Origin: Nisaea sp.
GTDB lineage: Bacteria; Pseudomonadota; Alphaproteobacteria; Thalassobaculales; Thalassobaculaceae
NCBI RefSeq assembly: GCF_034670185.1
Contig: NZ_JAXMNY010000001.1
Coordinates: forward strand, 1,240,001-1,304,000
Reading direction: 5' to 3'
DNA: 64,000 nt
The notes under the pieces are model-generated. The model searched no databases and had not been told where the DNA came from. It saw only the letters and a program-made list of their open reading frames with translations. Positions 24,901 through 33,009 of the stretch are shown in pieces. The position numbers were made by a program, and so were the translations under genes. The stretch's first letter is position 1; every line of letters begins with the position of its first letter.

Positions 24901-27900
24901 AGACGGAGATACAGCGTCCGGACGTTTCCACGATATCGAGATCTTCATCGACACCACCTTCGGGCCGGACGATGACGTTATTATCGGTGATTCGACAAAC
25001 AATGTCCTCAGCGGCGGTGTTGGTAACGACACCCTCGTCGGCCTTGGCGGCAACGATACTCTACTAGGTGGCAACGCCAACGACTCCCTCATCGGCGGAG
25101 ACGGCGCCGATGTCCTGAGCGGTGAGTACGGTAACGACGTCCTGGACGGTGGAGAGGGCAGCGACGGGATCAACGGCGCCGACGGCGACGATACTATTTA
25201 CGGTGGCGGTGCCTCTGATGGCGTCGAAGGCGGAGCCGGCGATGATCTGATCTATGGCGGGACCGGCGACGATGGCCTCAACGGTGGCTCCGGCAACGAT
25301 ACCGTCTATGGCGAGGACGGGAACGACACCGTCTACGATCTGAGCGGTAACGACTATATCGACGGTGGCGACGGCGACGATTACATCACCGCCTATTATG
25401 GCGGCGACACCATCATAGGAGGCGCCGGGAACGACGGCCTCAACAGTGCCCACGGCAACAGCCTGGTCTACGGCGGCTCCGGCAACGACACCATACTTCA
25501 GGGCTATTCCGGGGATACCATCTATGGCGGCTCCGGGGACGATGACTTCCATGTCTACGACACCTCAGGCCCGCTCTACGAATCTGCCGGAGAAGGCACT
25601 GATCAGATCTTGATCTATGTCGGCGGCACCTATGTCATGCCGGAGAATGTCGAGAACCTTTTCGGCCAAAACACGACCGGAACCACACATTACGACATCA
25701 TCGGCAACGGCCTCAACAACATCATCGACGGAAATGTCTCGGCCGATACCCTCAGTGGCGGCGACGGCAATGACACGATCAATTCCGGCGGTGGTAACGA
25801 TCTGGTTTACGGCAACGGCGGCAACGACTCGATTTATGGCGGCGCCTCCGACGATACGATCCACGGCGGTAACGGCGACGACACCATCAATGGCGGCATC
25901 GGCCTGAATGTCCTCTATGGCGGGGATGGCAATGACATCATCTACGACTACGGTAACGATACCATCTACGGCGGTGCCGGCGATGATACCCTCTATACAG
26001 ACGATCCGAACGACACCGCCCGCTTCTTCGGCTTCGAGACCATCATCGACACCACCTTCGGGCCAGACGATGACAGCATCGTCGGTAGCGCGGCGAGCGA
26101 AGTCCTGACTGGCGGACTCGGCAATGACACCCTCGTCGGCCTTGGCGGCAACGATACTCTACTAGGTGGCAACGCCAACGACTCCCTCGTCGGCGGAGAT
26201 GGCGCCGATGTCCTGAGCGGTGAGTACGGTAACGACGTCCTGGACGGTGGAGAGGGCAGCGACGGGATCAACGGCGCCGACGGCGACGATACTATTTACG
26301 GTGGCGGTGCCTCTGATGGCGTCGAAGGCGGAGCCGGCGATGATCTGATCTATGGCGGGACCGGCGACGATGGCCTCAACGGTGGCTCCGGCAACGATAC
26401 CGTCTATGGCGAGGACGGGAACGACACCGTCTACGATCTGAGCGGTAACGACTATATCGACGGTGGCGACGGCGACGATTACATCACCGCCTATTATGGC
26501 GGCGACACCATCATAGGAGGCGCCGGGAACGACGGCCTCAACAGTGCCCACGGCAACAGCCTGGTCTACGGCGGCTCCGGCAACGACACCATACTTCAGG
26601 GCTATTCCGGGGATACCATCTATGGCGGCTCCGGGGACGATGACTTCCATGTCTACGACACCTCAGGCCCGCTCTACGAATCTGCCGGAGAAGGCACTGA
26701 TCAGATCTTGATCTATGTCGGCGGCACCTATGTCATGCCGGAGAATGTCGAGAACCTTTTCGGCCAAAACACGACCGGAACCACACATTACGACATCATC
26801 GGCAACGGCCTCAACAACATCATCGACGGAAATGTCTCGGCCGATACCCTCAGTGGCGGCGACGGCAATGACACGATCAATTCCGGCGGTGGTAACGATC
26901 TGGTTTACGGCAACGGCGGCAACGACTCGATTTATGGCGGCGCCTCCGACGATACGATCCACGGCGGTAACGGCGACGACACCATCAATGGCGGCATCGG
27001 CCTGAATGTCCTCTATGGCGGGGATGGCAATGACATCATCTACGACTACGGTAACGATACCATCTACGGCGGTGCCGGCGATGATACCCTCTATACAGAC
27101 GATCCGAACGACACCGCCCGCTTCTTCGGCTTCGAGACCATCATCGACACCACCTTCGGGCCAGACGATGACAGCATCGTCGGTAGCGCGGCGAGCGAAG
27201 TCCTGACTGGCGGACTCGGCAATGACACCCTCGTCGGCCTTGGCGGCAACGATACTCTACTAGGTGGCAACGCCCACGACTCTCTCGTCGGCGGAGATGG
27301 CGCCGATGTCCTGAGCGGCGAGTACGGCAACGACGTCCTGGATGGCGGTGATGGCGCAGACGGGATCAACGGCGCCGACGGCAACGATACTATTTACGGT
27401 GGTGGTGCCTCTGATGGCGTCGAAGGCGGAGCCGGCGAGGATCTGATCTATGGCGGGACCGGCAACGATGGCCTTAACGGAGGAGTCGGCAACGATACCA
27501 TCTACGGAGACGAAGGGAACGACACCGTCTACGATCTGAGCGGTAACGACTATATCGATGGTGGCGACGGCGACGATTACATCACGGCCTATTATGGCGG
27601 CGACACTATCATAGGAGGCGCCGGGAACGACGGTCTCAACAGTGCCCACGGCAACAGCCTGATCTACGGCGGCTCCGGCAACGACACCATACTTCAAGGC
27701 TATTCCGGGGATACCATCTATGGCGGCTCCGGGGACGATGACTTCCATGTCTACGACACCTCGGGCCCGATCTATGAATCAGTCGGAGAAGGCACCGATC
27801 AGATCTTGATCTATGTCGGCGGCACCTACGTCATGCCGGAGAATGTCGAGAACCTTTTCTGCCAGTATACGACCGGAACCACACATCACGACATCATCGG

Positions 27901-28060
27901 CAACGGCCTCGATAACGTCATCCATGGTCGCGATAGCGCCGACACCCTCAGCGGCGGTGACGGCAGCGACAGTATGCATGGTGGTCGCCACGACGATCTG
28001 CTTTACGGCAACACCGGCAATGATTCTCTCATCGGTGGCGAACACAATGACACCATCTAT
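21905..28060 (+). repeat. Higher-order 366-residue modules within the RTX gene
   Basis: The codons for IDTTFGPDDD recur at 22763, 23861, 24947, 26045 and 27143, i.e. intervals of 1098, 1086, 1098 and 1098 bases. This gives four full modules plus partial ones at both ends. Modules differ from one another at many synonymous and some replacement sites, except the third and fourth spaced units, which are nearly identical. The third module is 12 bases (4 codons) shorter. Confidence 0.9.
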
Positions 28061-29947
28061 GGAGGATCAGGCGACGACACACTTGATGGAGAGAGCGGTA
28101 TCACCTTGACCAATGGGTGGTCTGCCGATGATCTCTTCTATGCAGGAATAGGTGATGACCTGCTGCTTGGCGGCAATGGCGTTGACACTCTCATTGGAGA
28201 GGCCGGAAATGACACACTTGACGGTGGCAGCGCTGCCGACAGCATGGATGGCGGCAGCGGCTCGGACTGGGTGATCTACACCTCTTCGACCGAACGTGTT
28301 CACGTCGACCTTGAACTCGGCACCGGCATCAGCGGCTATGCACAAGGCGATACATTGAGCGGCATTGAAAACGCCCTCGGCTCCGCCTTCAACGATTCCC
28401 TCACCGGCTCATCCATAGCCAATATCCTTGACGGTGCAGAAGGCAATGACACCATCACGGGTGGCGATGGAGCCGACACGCTCCTCGGTGGAGCTGGCTT
28501 CGACATCCTTGACGGTGGCACTGGTGCCGACCACCTCGATGGTGGCGCGGACGCGGATATCATGGATGGCGGTATCGGTGACGATACCCTCCTCGGCGGT
28601 GCCGGCACGGACAGCCTGACCGGTGGCGAAGGCAATGACAGTCTGGATGGCGGGACCGGAGCCGACACGCTGGTCGGCGGGCTCGGCGACGATATCTATG
28701 TCATCGACAATGTCGGCGACGTGATCACCGAAAGCTCGGGCGAAGGCACGGACACGGTGGAGGCCAGTATCGACGTGACCGTCAGCGGCAACATCGAAGT
28801 CTGGCAGCTCATCGGCAGCGGAAATATCAATGCAACCGGTAACGCGGACGCTAACACTCTGCTCGGCAACAGCGGGGACAACCTCCTGGATGGCGGCGCC
28901 GGTGCAGACAGCATGGCCGGCGGCGCGGGTGACGACCGCTATATCGTAGACGATGCGTCCGATGTGGTGAACGAGCTCTCCGGACAGGGTAACGACACCA
29001 TAGAGGCCAGCGTCAGTGTGACCGCGTCCGCCAATATCGAGGCCATCACCCTCACCGGGATAGCGGATATCGACGCAACCGGTAATACCGACGCCAACAT
29101 TCTGACCGGCAACACCGGAGCCAATGTTCTCTCCGGCGACGCCGGAGACGACACGCTTCTCGGCGGAGATGGAGCGGACACTCTGGCCGGCGGCGCTGGC
29201 AGTGACAGTCTCGATGGCGGGACCGGGGCCGATGTTCTGGATGGCGGTGCTAGTGCTGACACCCTCTTCGGCGGCGCCGGCGCGGACAGCCTGACCGGCG
29301 GCGAAGGCAATGACAGTCTGGACGGCGGAACCGGAGCCGATACGCTGGTCGGCGGGCTCGGCAACGATATCTATATTGTCGACGATCTCGGCGACACGGT
29401 TATCGAGGCATCGGCTGAAGGCGCTGATACGATCGAGGCTAGCGTCAGTGTGACCGCGTCCGCCAATGTCGAGGCCATCACTCTCACCGGCACGGCGGAT
29501 ATCGACGCAACCGGTAATGCCGATGCCAACATTCTGACCGGCAACACCGGAGCAAATACCCTCTCCGGCGGCGCCGGAGACGATACCCTCCTGAGTGGCG
29601 ACGGCTCGGACAGCTTGGACGGTGGTGACGGCAGCGATCTCCTGTCTGGCGGAAGTGGTGCGGACACGCTTGCCGGAGGGTCGAACGCGGATACGCTCAC
29701 CGGCGGAGCCGGTGCCGACCTGTTCGTCTTCACCGACGGTGACGGTGCCGACGTGATTTCGGATTTCGACGGTGCCTTCGACCAGATCGATCTCGACGCG
29801 TCCTTCGGCATCACCGACCAGACGACGCTCGACGCGATCAAGAGCGACGACGGCAGTGGCAACACCTTGCTCAATTTCGGGGATGGCGACACGCTGACGC
29901 TGATCGGTGTGGACGAGAGCACGGTCGTGATCGGCTACATCATCTGA
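21905..29947 (+). CDS. Giant RTX-repeat calcium-binding protein, probable type I secretion substrate
   Basis: A 2680-residue acidic protein made almost entirely of glycine/aspartate RTX nonapeptides (GGxGxDxLx pattern), which form calcium-bound parallel beta-rolls outside the cell. There is no N-terminal signal peptide. The C-terminus has the layout of type I secretion targets: GADLFVFTDGDGADVISDFD, then a hydrophobic end VVIGYII. From about residue 1 to 2050 it consists of a 366-residue module repeated with period 1098 bases, each with non-RTX inserts such as FFGFETIIDTTFGPDDD and VMPENVENL. From about 2100 onward more ordinary RTX blocks alternate with ENIEVWQL-like strands. GGGGG precedes the ATG at 21905. 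No HlyB/HlyD/TolC genes are in the window. No enzymatic domain is visible, so an adhesin, surface layer or matrix role is more likely than a toxin. Confidence 0.88.
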   Translation: MATITGTSGNDNISGTADNDILNGGAGNDGLNAGTGNDTVYGEDGNDTIYDLSGNDYIDGGAGNDYITAYNGGDTILGGDGDDNINSAHGNTLIYGGAGNDNIIHGQGGDLIYGGTGDDTFRVYDITTSIFEFSGEGTDQINIATGGSYTMPGNVENLDAEYTTGTVNFYITGNNQDNVINGQRFADTLSGAEGNDTINSGGGHDLVYGNEGDDSIYGGASNDTIYGNIGDDTINGGPGLNILYGGDGNDVIYDYGNDTIYGGDGDDTLYTDDPNDTARFFGFETIIDTTFGPDDDSIVGDATNNVLSGGVGNDTLVGLDGNDTLYGGADNDSLVGGDGGDVLLGEYGNDVLDGGDGADGIDGAAGDDTIYGGASGDGVEGGTGNDLIYGGTGNDGLNGESGDDTVYGEEGNDTIRDLSGNDYIDGGDGIDYITAYYGGDTILGGAGDDYIQSAHGHSLVYGGDGNDSLSAGYQYDTTYGGAGDDTYYVYDTTPELYEFFGEGIDQINIYSGGTFYVPDNIENIYGQFTTGTVQYDIVGNASDNIINGQRFADTLRGGDGNDTINSGDHHDLIYGDGGDDSIYGGAHNDTIDGGDGNDTIIGGPGLNILYGGAGNDVIYDYGNDTIYGGEGDDTLYTDDPNDTTRFFGFETIIDTTFGPDDDSIIGDATNNVLSGGVGNDTLVGLDGNDALFGGADNDSLVGGNGADVLSGEYGNDVLDGGAGYDSLVGGDGNDTIYAGDTYDRASGGAGNDLIYGGAGDDGINGDAGNDTIYGEDGNDTIGDNSGNDYINGGAGNDQIVAYTGGDTIIGGDGDDSISSINGNTLIYGGTGNDLLAYGYSGDTIYGGTGDDTFLVYSTTPEIYESVGEGTDHISIYTSGAFYMPENVESITAQAGVNLNVTGNAEDNFINGYQYDTIFGGDGDDTINGWGWNDILYGGNGNDSLNGGTSNDTLYGGSGDDTLEGGAALDVLYGGDGADVFFDYGNDTIYGGAGIDIVYTDGDTASGRFHDIEIFIDTTFGPDDDVIIGDSTNNVLSGGVGNDTLVGLGGNDTLLGGNANDSLIGGDGADVLSGEYGNDVLDGGEGSDGINGADGDDTIYGGGASDGVEGGAGDDLIYGGTGDDGLNGGSGNDTVYGEDGNDTVYDLSGNDYIDGGDGDDYITAYYGGDTIIGGAGNDGLNSAHGNSLVYGGSGNDTILQGYSGDTIYGGSGDDDFHVYDTSGPLYESAGEGTDQILIYVGGTYVMPENVENLFGQNTTGTTHYDIIGNGLNNIIDGNVSADTLSGGDGNDTINSGGGNDLVYGNGGNDSIYGGASDDTIHGGNGDDTINGGIGLNVLYGGDGNDIIYDYGNDTIYGGAGDDTLYTDDPNDTARFFGFETIIDTTFGPDDDSIVGSAASEVLTGGLGNDTLVGLGGNDTLLGGNANDSLVGGDGADVLSGEYGNDVLDGGEGSDGINGADGDDTIYGGGASDGVEGGAGDDLIYGGTGDDGLNGGSGNDTVYGEDGNDTVYDLSGNDYIDGGDGDDYITAYYGGDTIIGGAGNDGLNSAHGNSLVYGGSGNDTILQGYSGDTIYGGSGDDDFHVYDTSGPLYESAGEGTDQILIYVGGTYVMPENVENLFGQNTTGTTHYDIIGNGLNNIIDGNVSADTLSGGDGNDTINSGGGNDLVYGNGGNDSIYGGASDDTIHGGNGDDTINGGIGLNVLYGGDGNDIIYDYGNDTIYGGAGDDTLYTDDPNDTARFFGFETIIDTTFGPDDDSIVGSAASEVLTGGLGNDTLVGLGGNDTLLGGNAHDSLVGGDGADVLSGEYGNDVLDGGDGADGINGADGNDTIYGGGASDGVEGGAGEDLIYGGTGNDGLNGGVGNDTIYGDEGNDTVYDLSGNDYIDGGDGDDYITAYYGGDTIIGGAGNDGLNSAHGNSLIYGGSGNDTILQGYSGDTIYGGSGDDDFHVYDTSGPIYESVGEGTDQILIYVGGTYVMPENVENLFCQYTTGTTHHDIIGNGLDNVIHGRDSADTLSGGDGSDSMHGGRHDDLLYGNTGNDSLIGGEHNDTIYGGSGDDTLDGESGITLTNGWSADDLFYAGIGDDLLLGGNGVDTLIGEAGNDTLDGGSAADSMDGGSGSDWVIYTSSTERVHVDLELGTGISGYAQGDTLSGIENALGSAFNDSLTGSSIANILDGAEGNDTITGGDGADTLLGGAGFDILDGGTGADHLDGGADADIMDGGIGDDTLLGGAGTDSLTGGEGNDSLDGGTGADTLVGGLGDDIYVIDNVGDVITESSGEGTDTVEASIDVTVSGNIEVWQLIGSGNINATGNADANTLLGNSGDNLLDGGAGADSMAGGAGDDRYIVDDASDVVNELSGQGNDTIEASVSVTASANIEAITLTGIADIDATGNTDANILTGNTGANVLSGDAGDDTLLGGDGADTLAGGAGSDSLDGGTGADVLDGGASADTLFGGAGADSLTGGEGNDSLDGGTGADTLVGGLGNDIYIVDDLGDTVIEASAEGADTIEASVSVTASANVEAITLTGTADIDATGNADANILTGNTGANTLSGGAGDDTLLSGDGSDSLDGGDGSDLLSGGSGADTLAGGSNADTLTGGAGADLFVFTDGDGADVISDFDGAFDQIDLDASFGITDQTTLDAIKSDDGSGNTLLNFGDGDTLTLIGVDESTVVIGYII
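25103..27274 (+). repeat. Near-perfect tandem duplication of a 1098-bp RTX module
   Basis: Bases 25103-26176 and 26201-27274 match line by line with an offset of 1098 and no mismatch found by eye over 1074 bases, including synonymous positions. Just outside this tract single-base differences appear at 25091/26189 and 25102/26200 on the left and at 26177/27275 on the right. It marks a very recent duplication or gene conversion, in frame. Confidence 0.9.
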
Positions 29948-29972
29948 TCCGAAACGGTACGGACAAAACGCG

Positions 29973-30000
29973 GAAAGGGCGGCCTACAGGCCACCCTTTC
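29973..30000 (+). terminator. Rho-independent terminator after the RTX gene
   Basis: A hairpin of GAAAGGG-x-GGCC against GGCC-x-CCCTTTC with a 4-base loop and one internal mismatch, followed by TTATT, 25 bases past the RTX stop. It also separates the RTX gene from the convergent hydantoinase gene. Confidence 0.75.
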
Positions 30001-30028
30001 TTATTGGGTCATCAGAAGGTGAAGCGCC

Positions 30029-31474
30029 CTACCCCGCCACAGGATTGAACGGTGTCGGGAAGACGCCGCGCGGCTTGATGTAGTCGTAGGGTTCACGTGC
30101 GAGGAACTTGCCGAAGCCCGGCTCGCAGAAATCCTCGCCGTCTTTCCAGACCACGGACCCGCGGGCGACCGTGGCCGCCGGCCAACCGGTGACTTCCATG
30201 CCCTCGTACGGCGTGTAGTCCGTGGCGTGGTGCAGGATGTCCTGGCTGATGGTGGTTTTCTTCTCCGCGTCCCAGACCACGATATCCGCGTCGGCACCAA
30301 TCGAGACCGTGCCTTTCTGCGGGTGCAGGCCGAACAGTTTGGCGGCGTTGGTCGAGGTGATGGCGACGAATTCCTGCAGGTCGATCCGGCCTTTCACCAC
30401 ACCCTCGTGGAACAGGATCGGCATCCGCGTTTCCAGCCCCGGCACGCCGTTGGCGATAGAGCTGAAAGGCGCGTTGTCGCCAGCCCAGAACTTGCCGTCC
30501 GGATCGCCGATATTGTATGGCGCGTGGTCCGAGGTGACGTTGCCGATTGTGCCGGACCTCACATAGTCCCAGAGCGCCTCCTGCTCCGCCTTTGTGCGCG
30601 GTGCCGGGGAGCAGAGATATTTCGCCCCTTCCCGCGCATCGCGGTCGAGATCGTCCTCGGTCAGGACGAAATATTGCGGGCAGGTCTCGGCGAAGATCTT
30701 CAGGCCGCGCTGCTGGGCCCGGCGGATTTCCTCCGCCGCCTCGCCGCAGGTGACGTGGAAGATCTGGATCGGCTGGTCCATCAATTCGGCCAGAGCGATC
30801 ATCCGGTAAGTCGCCTCGCGCTCGACCAGCGCCGGCTTGCACCAGGCGTGGTATTTGGTGCCGTTATGTCCTGCCGCCAGCAGCTTCTCGGTCATGAACA
30901 TGATGGCGTCGTGGTTTTCCGCATGGACGCAGACCAGCGCCTGATTGCGCCGCGCCACTTCCAGAATGCGGAGGATCTGGCCGTCATCGACCCGGTTGCT
31001 GGCATAGGTCATGAACAGCTTGATCGAGCGGTGCCCCTCCCCGATCAGCTTCGGCAGGTCCTTGCCGACAACCTCATCATTCGGATCGTTGATGACGATG
31101 TGGAAGCTGTAATCGATGCAGGCGGACTTGGCCCGCTCGTGATAGGCGGCAACCCCCTCGGCCAGACCGACACCCTTTTGTTGCGGGGCAAAGCAGACCA
31201 CGGAGGTGGTGCCACCACAGGCCGCCGACCGGGTCGCGGTCTCGAAGGTTTCGGCATTGCGGCCACCGGTGCTGGAGGGCTGGTCGATATGGCAATGGCT
31301 GTCCACACCACCCGGCATAACCAGCTTACCGGATGCATCCAGCTCCTTCGTGCCGGCGCCCAGCGTCTCACCCAGGGCAACGATGCGCCCGTTACGGATG
31401 CCGACATCGGCCTTCACCGTGTCCGAGGCGTTGACGACGGTGCCGCCGCGGATAACCAGATCAAATTCGCTCAT
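30029..31474 (-). CDS. Dihydropyrimidinase / D-hydantoinase
   Basis: A 481-residue cyclic amidohydrolase that opens dihydropyrimidine or 5-substituted hydantoin rings to N-carbamoyl amino acids. The binuclear metal site is visible: HxH at 60 and 62 (DSHCHIDQ), the carboxylated Lys at 152 in SIKLFMTY, His in VHAENHD and IFHVTCGE, and Asp in TSDHAPY. The length is normal for the family. It starts 11 bases after the stop of the next amidohydrolase, so the three amidohydrolase genes form one reverse operon. With the D-carbamoylase at 20726-21673 it would complete conversion of D-hydantoins to D-amino acids. A reductive pyrimidine degradation role is the alternative, but no dihydropyrimidine dehydrogenase is present. 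Confidence 0.9.
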   Translation of the reverse strand: MSEFDLVIRGGTVVNASDTVKADVGIRNGRIVALGETLGAGTKELDASGKLVMPGGVDSHCHIDQPSSTGGRNAETFETATRSAACGGTTSVVCFAPQQKGVGLAEGVAAYHERAKSACIDYSFHIVINDPNDEVVGKDLPKLIGEGHRSIKLFMTYASNRVDDGQILRILEVARRNQALVCVHAENHDAIMFMTEKLLAAGHNGTKYHAWCKPALVEREATYRMIALAELMDQPIQIFHVTCGEAAEEIRRAQQRGLKIFAETCPQYFVLTEDDLDRDAREGAKYLCSPAPRTKAEQEALWDYVRSGTIGNVTSDHAPYNIGDPDGKFWAGDNAPFSSIANGVPGLETRMPILFHEGVVKGRIDLQEFVAITSTNAAKLFGLHPQKGTVSIGADADIVVWDAEKKTTISQDILHHATDYTPYEGMEVTGWPAATVARGSVVWKDGEDFCEPGFGKFLAREPYDYIKPRGVFPTPFNPVAG

Positions 31475-31485
31475 GGGCCCGTTCC

Positions 31486-32940
31486 TTACTTCGCCGCTTC
31501 CGGATAACTCAATGGCGACAGCTCCTCGACCGGACGCTGCGCCCAGTCTCGCTGGCGCACACTCGACATGGTGACCTGCTGATATTCGGTCATCTTGGCC
31601 GCCGCCTCGGCAACATCGATGGTCATCACCTCGCCGTCGCGCACGACCTGGGTGCCGTCGACATAGACATGCTTTACTGCACGGTCACCGGCAGAATAAA
31701 GCAAGCTGCGTAGCGGATCGCGGACCGGCTGCATATAGGCGTGATCGAGATCCACCAGCACCAAGTCCGCCTTGCAGCCAACGTCGAGCCGGCCGATATC
31801 ACTTCGGCCGAGCGTCTTCGCGGCGCCGATCGTCCCGGCATCGAAGATCTCTTCCGTCGAGGCGTTGGTATAGTCCCCTGACATGATGCGGCCGACGATC
31901 ATCGCGACTTCCATCTCGTGGATGAAATTGTGCGGAAAGGTGTCAGTTCCGAGTCCGAGCGGGATACCGGCCTTCACATAGCGGCCGACATTGTTCAGGG
32001 CGATCCCGCGCCGCCAGAACACCGTCGGGCAATGGGCGACTGACGTGCCGGACTTCACCAGCAGATTGAAGTCATCCGCCTGCGGCCAGTGCAGCCAGGG
32101 ATGATCGTTCAGGAAGATGCAGTGGCCGATGATGGTGTTCTCGTCGAGTACACCGATGCTGTCCAGCCACTCAAGCGGCGTCAAACCGTGGCGATGGGTC
32201 ATCTCGTTGAACTCGACCACGCTCTGGGCCGCGTGGATTTGCATCTTGATGCCGCGCTTCTTTGCCTCCGCGTGGGAGGCCTGGATCAGTTCCGGCGTGC
32301 AGGTATCGATCTGGGACGGCCCCATCATGCCGGACATCCGGCCAGACGGATGGCGATCCGCTTCCTCGACGATTTCGATGGCACGCTCCATGCCGCGCTC
32401 GCCAGCCTCTGGGTCCCAGTCGTAGACGACCGAGTGGCCGTTCTTGGTAGACCAGGCGGCAGACCGGTACATCGGGCAGAGCACGCCGCGAATGCCGGTT
32501 TCGGCAACCTCGTCGACCCAGTTCTCCCGGGCGCCGGACAGATCGGCATAAGTGGTCACGCCGCTTTTCAGCATCTCATGAATGGCATAGCGGCTGGTAT
32601 AGGGAGCCGCTTCCGGCATGATCCGGAACACAGGCATATACTCGTAAAGCCCGCTCTGCCCCAGTTTTGGGCTGCCCAACTCCTCGTTCAAGCCCTTGTT
32701 GCCGGGCTCCGATGTCGGGTGATTGTGAATGCTGATGAAGCCCGGCATCACCATCATGCGGCTGCCGTCGATGGTCTCGTCCGCAGTGCCTGAATAACCC
32801 GGACCGACATGGATGAGAATGCCGTCCTTGAAGGCGACGTCGGCATTGCGGAAGAAGCGGTGGCCGGCATCGCTGCCGTTCTTGTCCTTCTCCCAACCGA
32901 TCACCCAGGAGGCGTTCTTGATGAGGGTGGTTTTCGACAT
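31486..32940 (-). CDS. Amidohydrolase family protein (TRZ/ATZ/deaminase type)
   Basis: A 484-residue metal-dependent hydrolase of the subtype that includes chlorohydrolases, hydroxyatrazine hydrolases and aminohydrolases. The HxH motif is HNH in ISIHNHPTSEPG, with later metal ligands in IHAAQS, IIGHCIFLN and GLGTDTFPHN. The start at 32940 has AAGGAG upstream. It lies between the YtcJ-like gene and the hydantoinase in the same operon. The substrate is unknown; deamination or dechlorination of a heterocycle, or imide hydrolysis, are possible. Confidence 0.85.
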   Translation of the reverse strand: MSKTTLIKNASWVIGWEKDKNGSDAGHRFFRNADVAFKDGILIHVGPGYSGTADETIDGSRMMVMPGFISIHNHPTSEPGNKGLNEELGSPKLGQSGLYEYMPVFRIMPEAAPYTSRYAIHEMLKSGVTTYADLSGARENWVDEVAETGIRGVLCPMYRSAAWSTKNGHSVVYDWDPEAGERGMERAIEIVEEADRHPSGRMSGMMGPSQIDTCTPELIQASHAEAKKRGIKMQIHAAQSVVEFNEMTHRHGLTPLEWLDSIGVLDENTIIGHCIFLNDHPWLHWPQADDFNLLVKSGTSVAHCPTVFWRRGIALNNVGRYVKAGIPLGLGTDTFPHNFIHEMEVAMIVGRIMSGDYTNASTEEIFDAGTIGAAKTLGRSDIGRLDVGCKADLVLVDLDHAYMQPVRDPLRSLLYSAGDRAVKHVYVDGTQVVRDGEVMTIDVAEAAAKMTEYQQVTMSSVRQRDWAQRPVEELSPLSYPEAAK

Positions 32941-32955
32941 ATCCCTGTTCTCCTT

Positions 32956-33005
32956 CGCGGGCCTTCCCGGCCCCTTCTTTCGCGGGCCTCCCCGGCCCCT
33001 TCTTT
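32956..33005. repeat. 25-bp tandem repeat in the amidohydrolase intergenic gap
   Basis: Two adjacent 25-base copies (32956-32980 and 32981-33005) that begin CGCGGGCCT and end CCCCTTCTTT differ at one base. They fill most of the short gap between the two amidohydrolase genes. Each has a GC palindromic core (GGGCC...GGCCC) and might fold in RNA. It looks like a local duplication of the region just before the ribosome-binding site. Confidence 0.8.
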
Positions 33006-33009
33006 AGTG

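Noticed and set aside
23309..29922. Long reverse-strand and off-frame frames across the RTX gene, up to 183 codons
   Set aside because: They are low-complexity Ala/Val/Ser/Pro shadows of the repetitive RTX codons and have no ribosome sites; they repeat with the 1098-base period only because the DNA does.
30227..31507. A 426-codon forward frame antisense to the hydantoinase
   Set aside because: It lies within a clearly conserved gene with a complete metal site; its translation is Arg/Gly/Asp-rich and without motifs.
32956..33005. Possible CRISPR-like repeat
   Set aside because: Only two directly adjacent copies with no spacer, and no cas genes.
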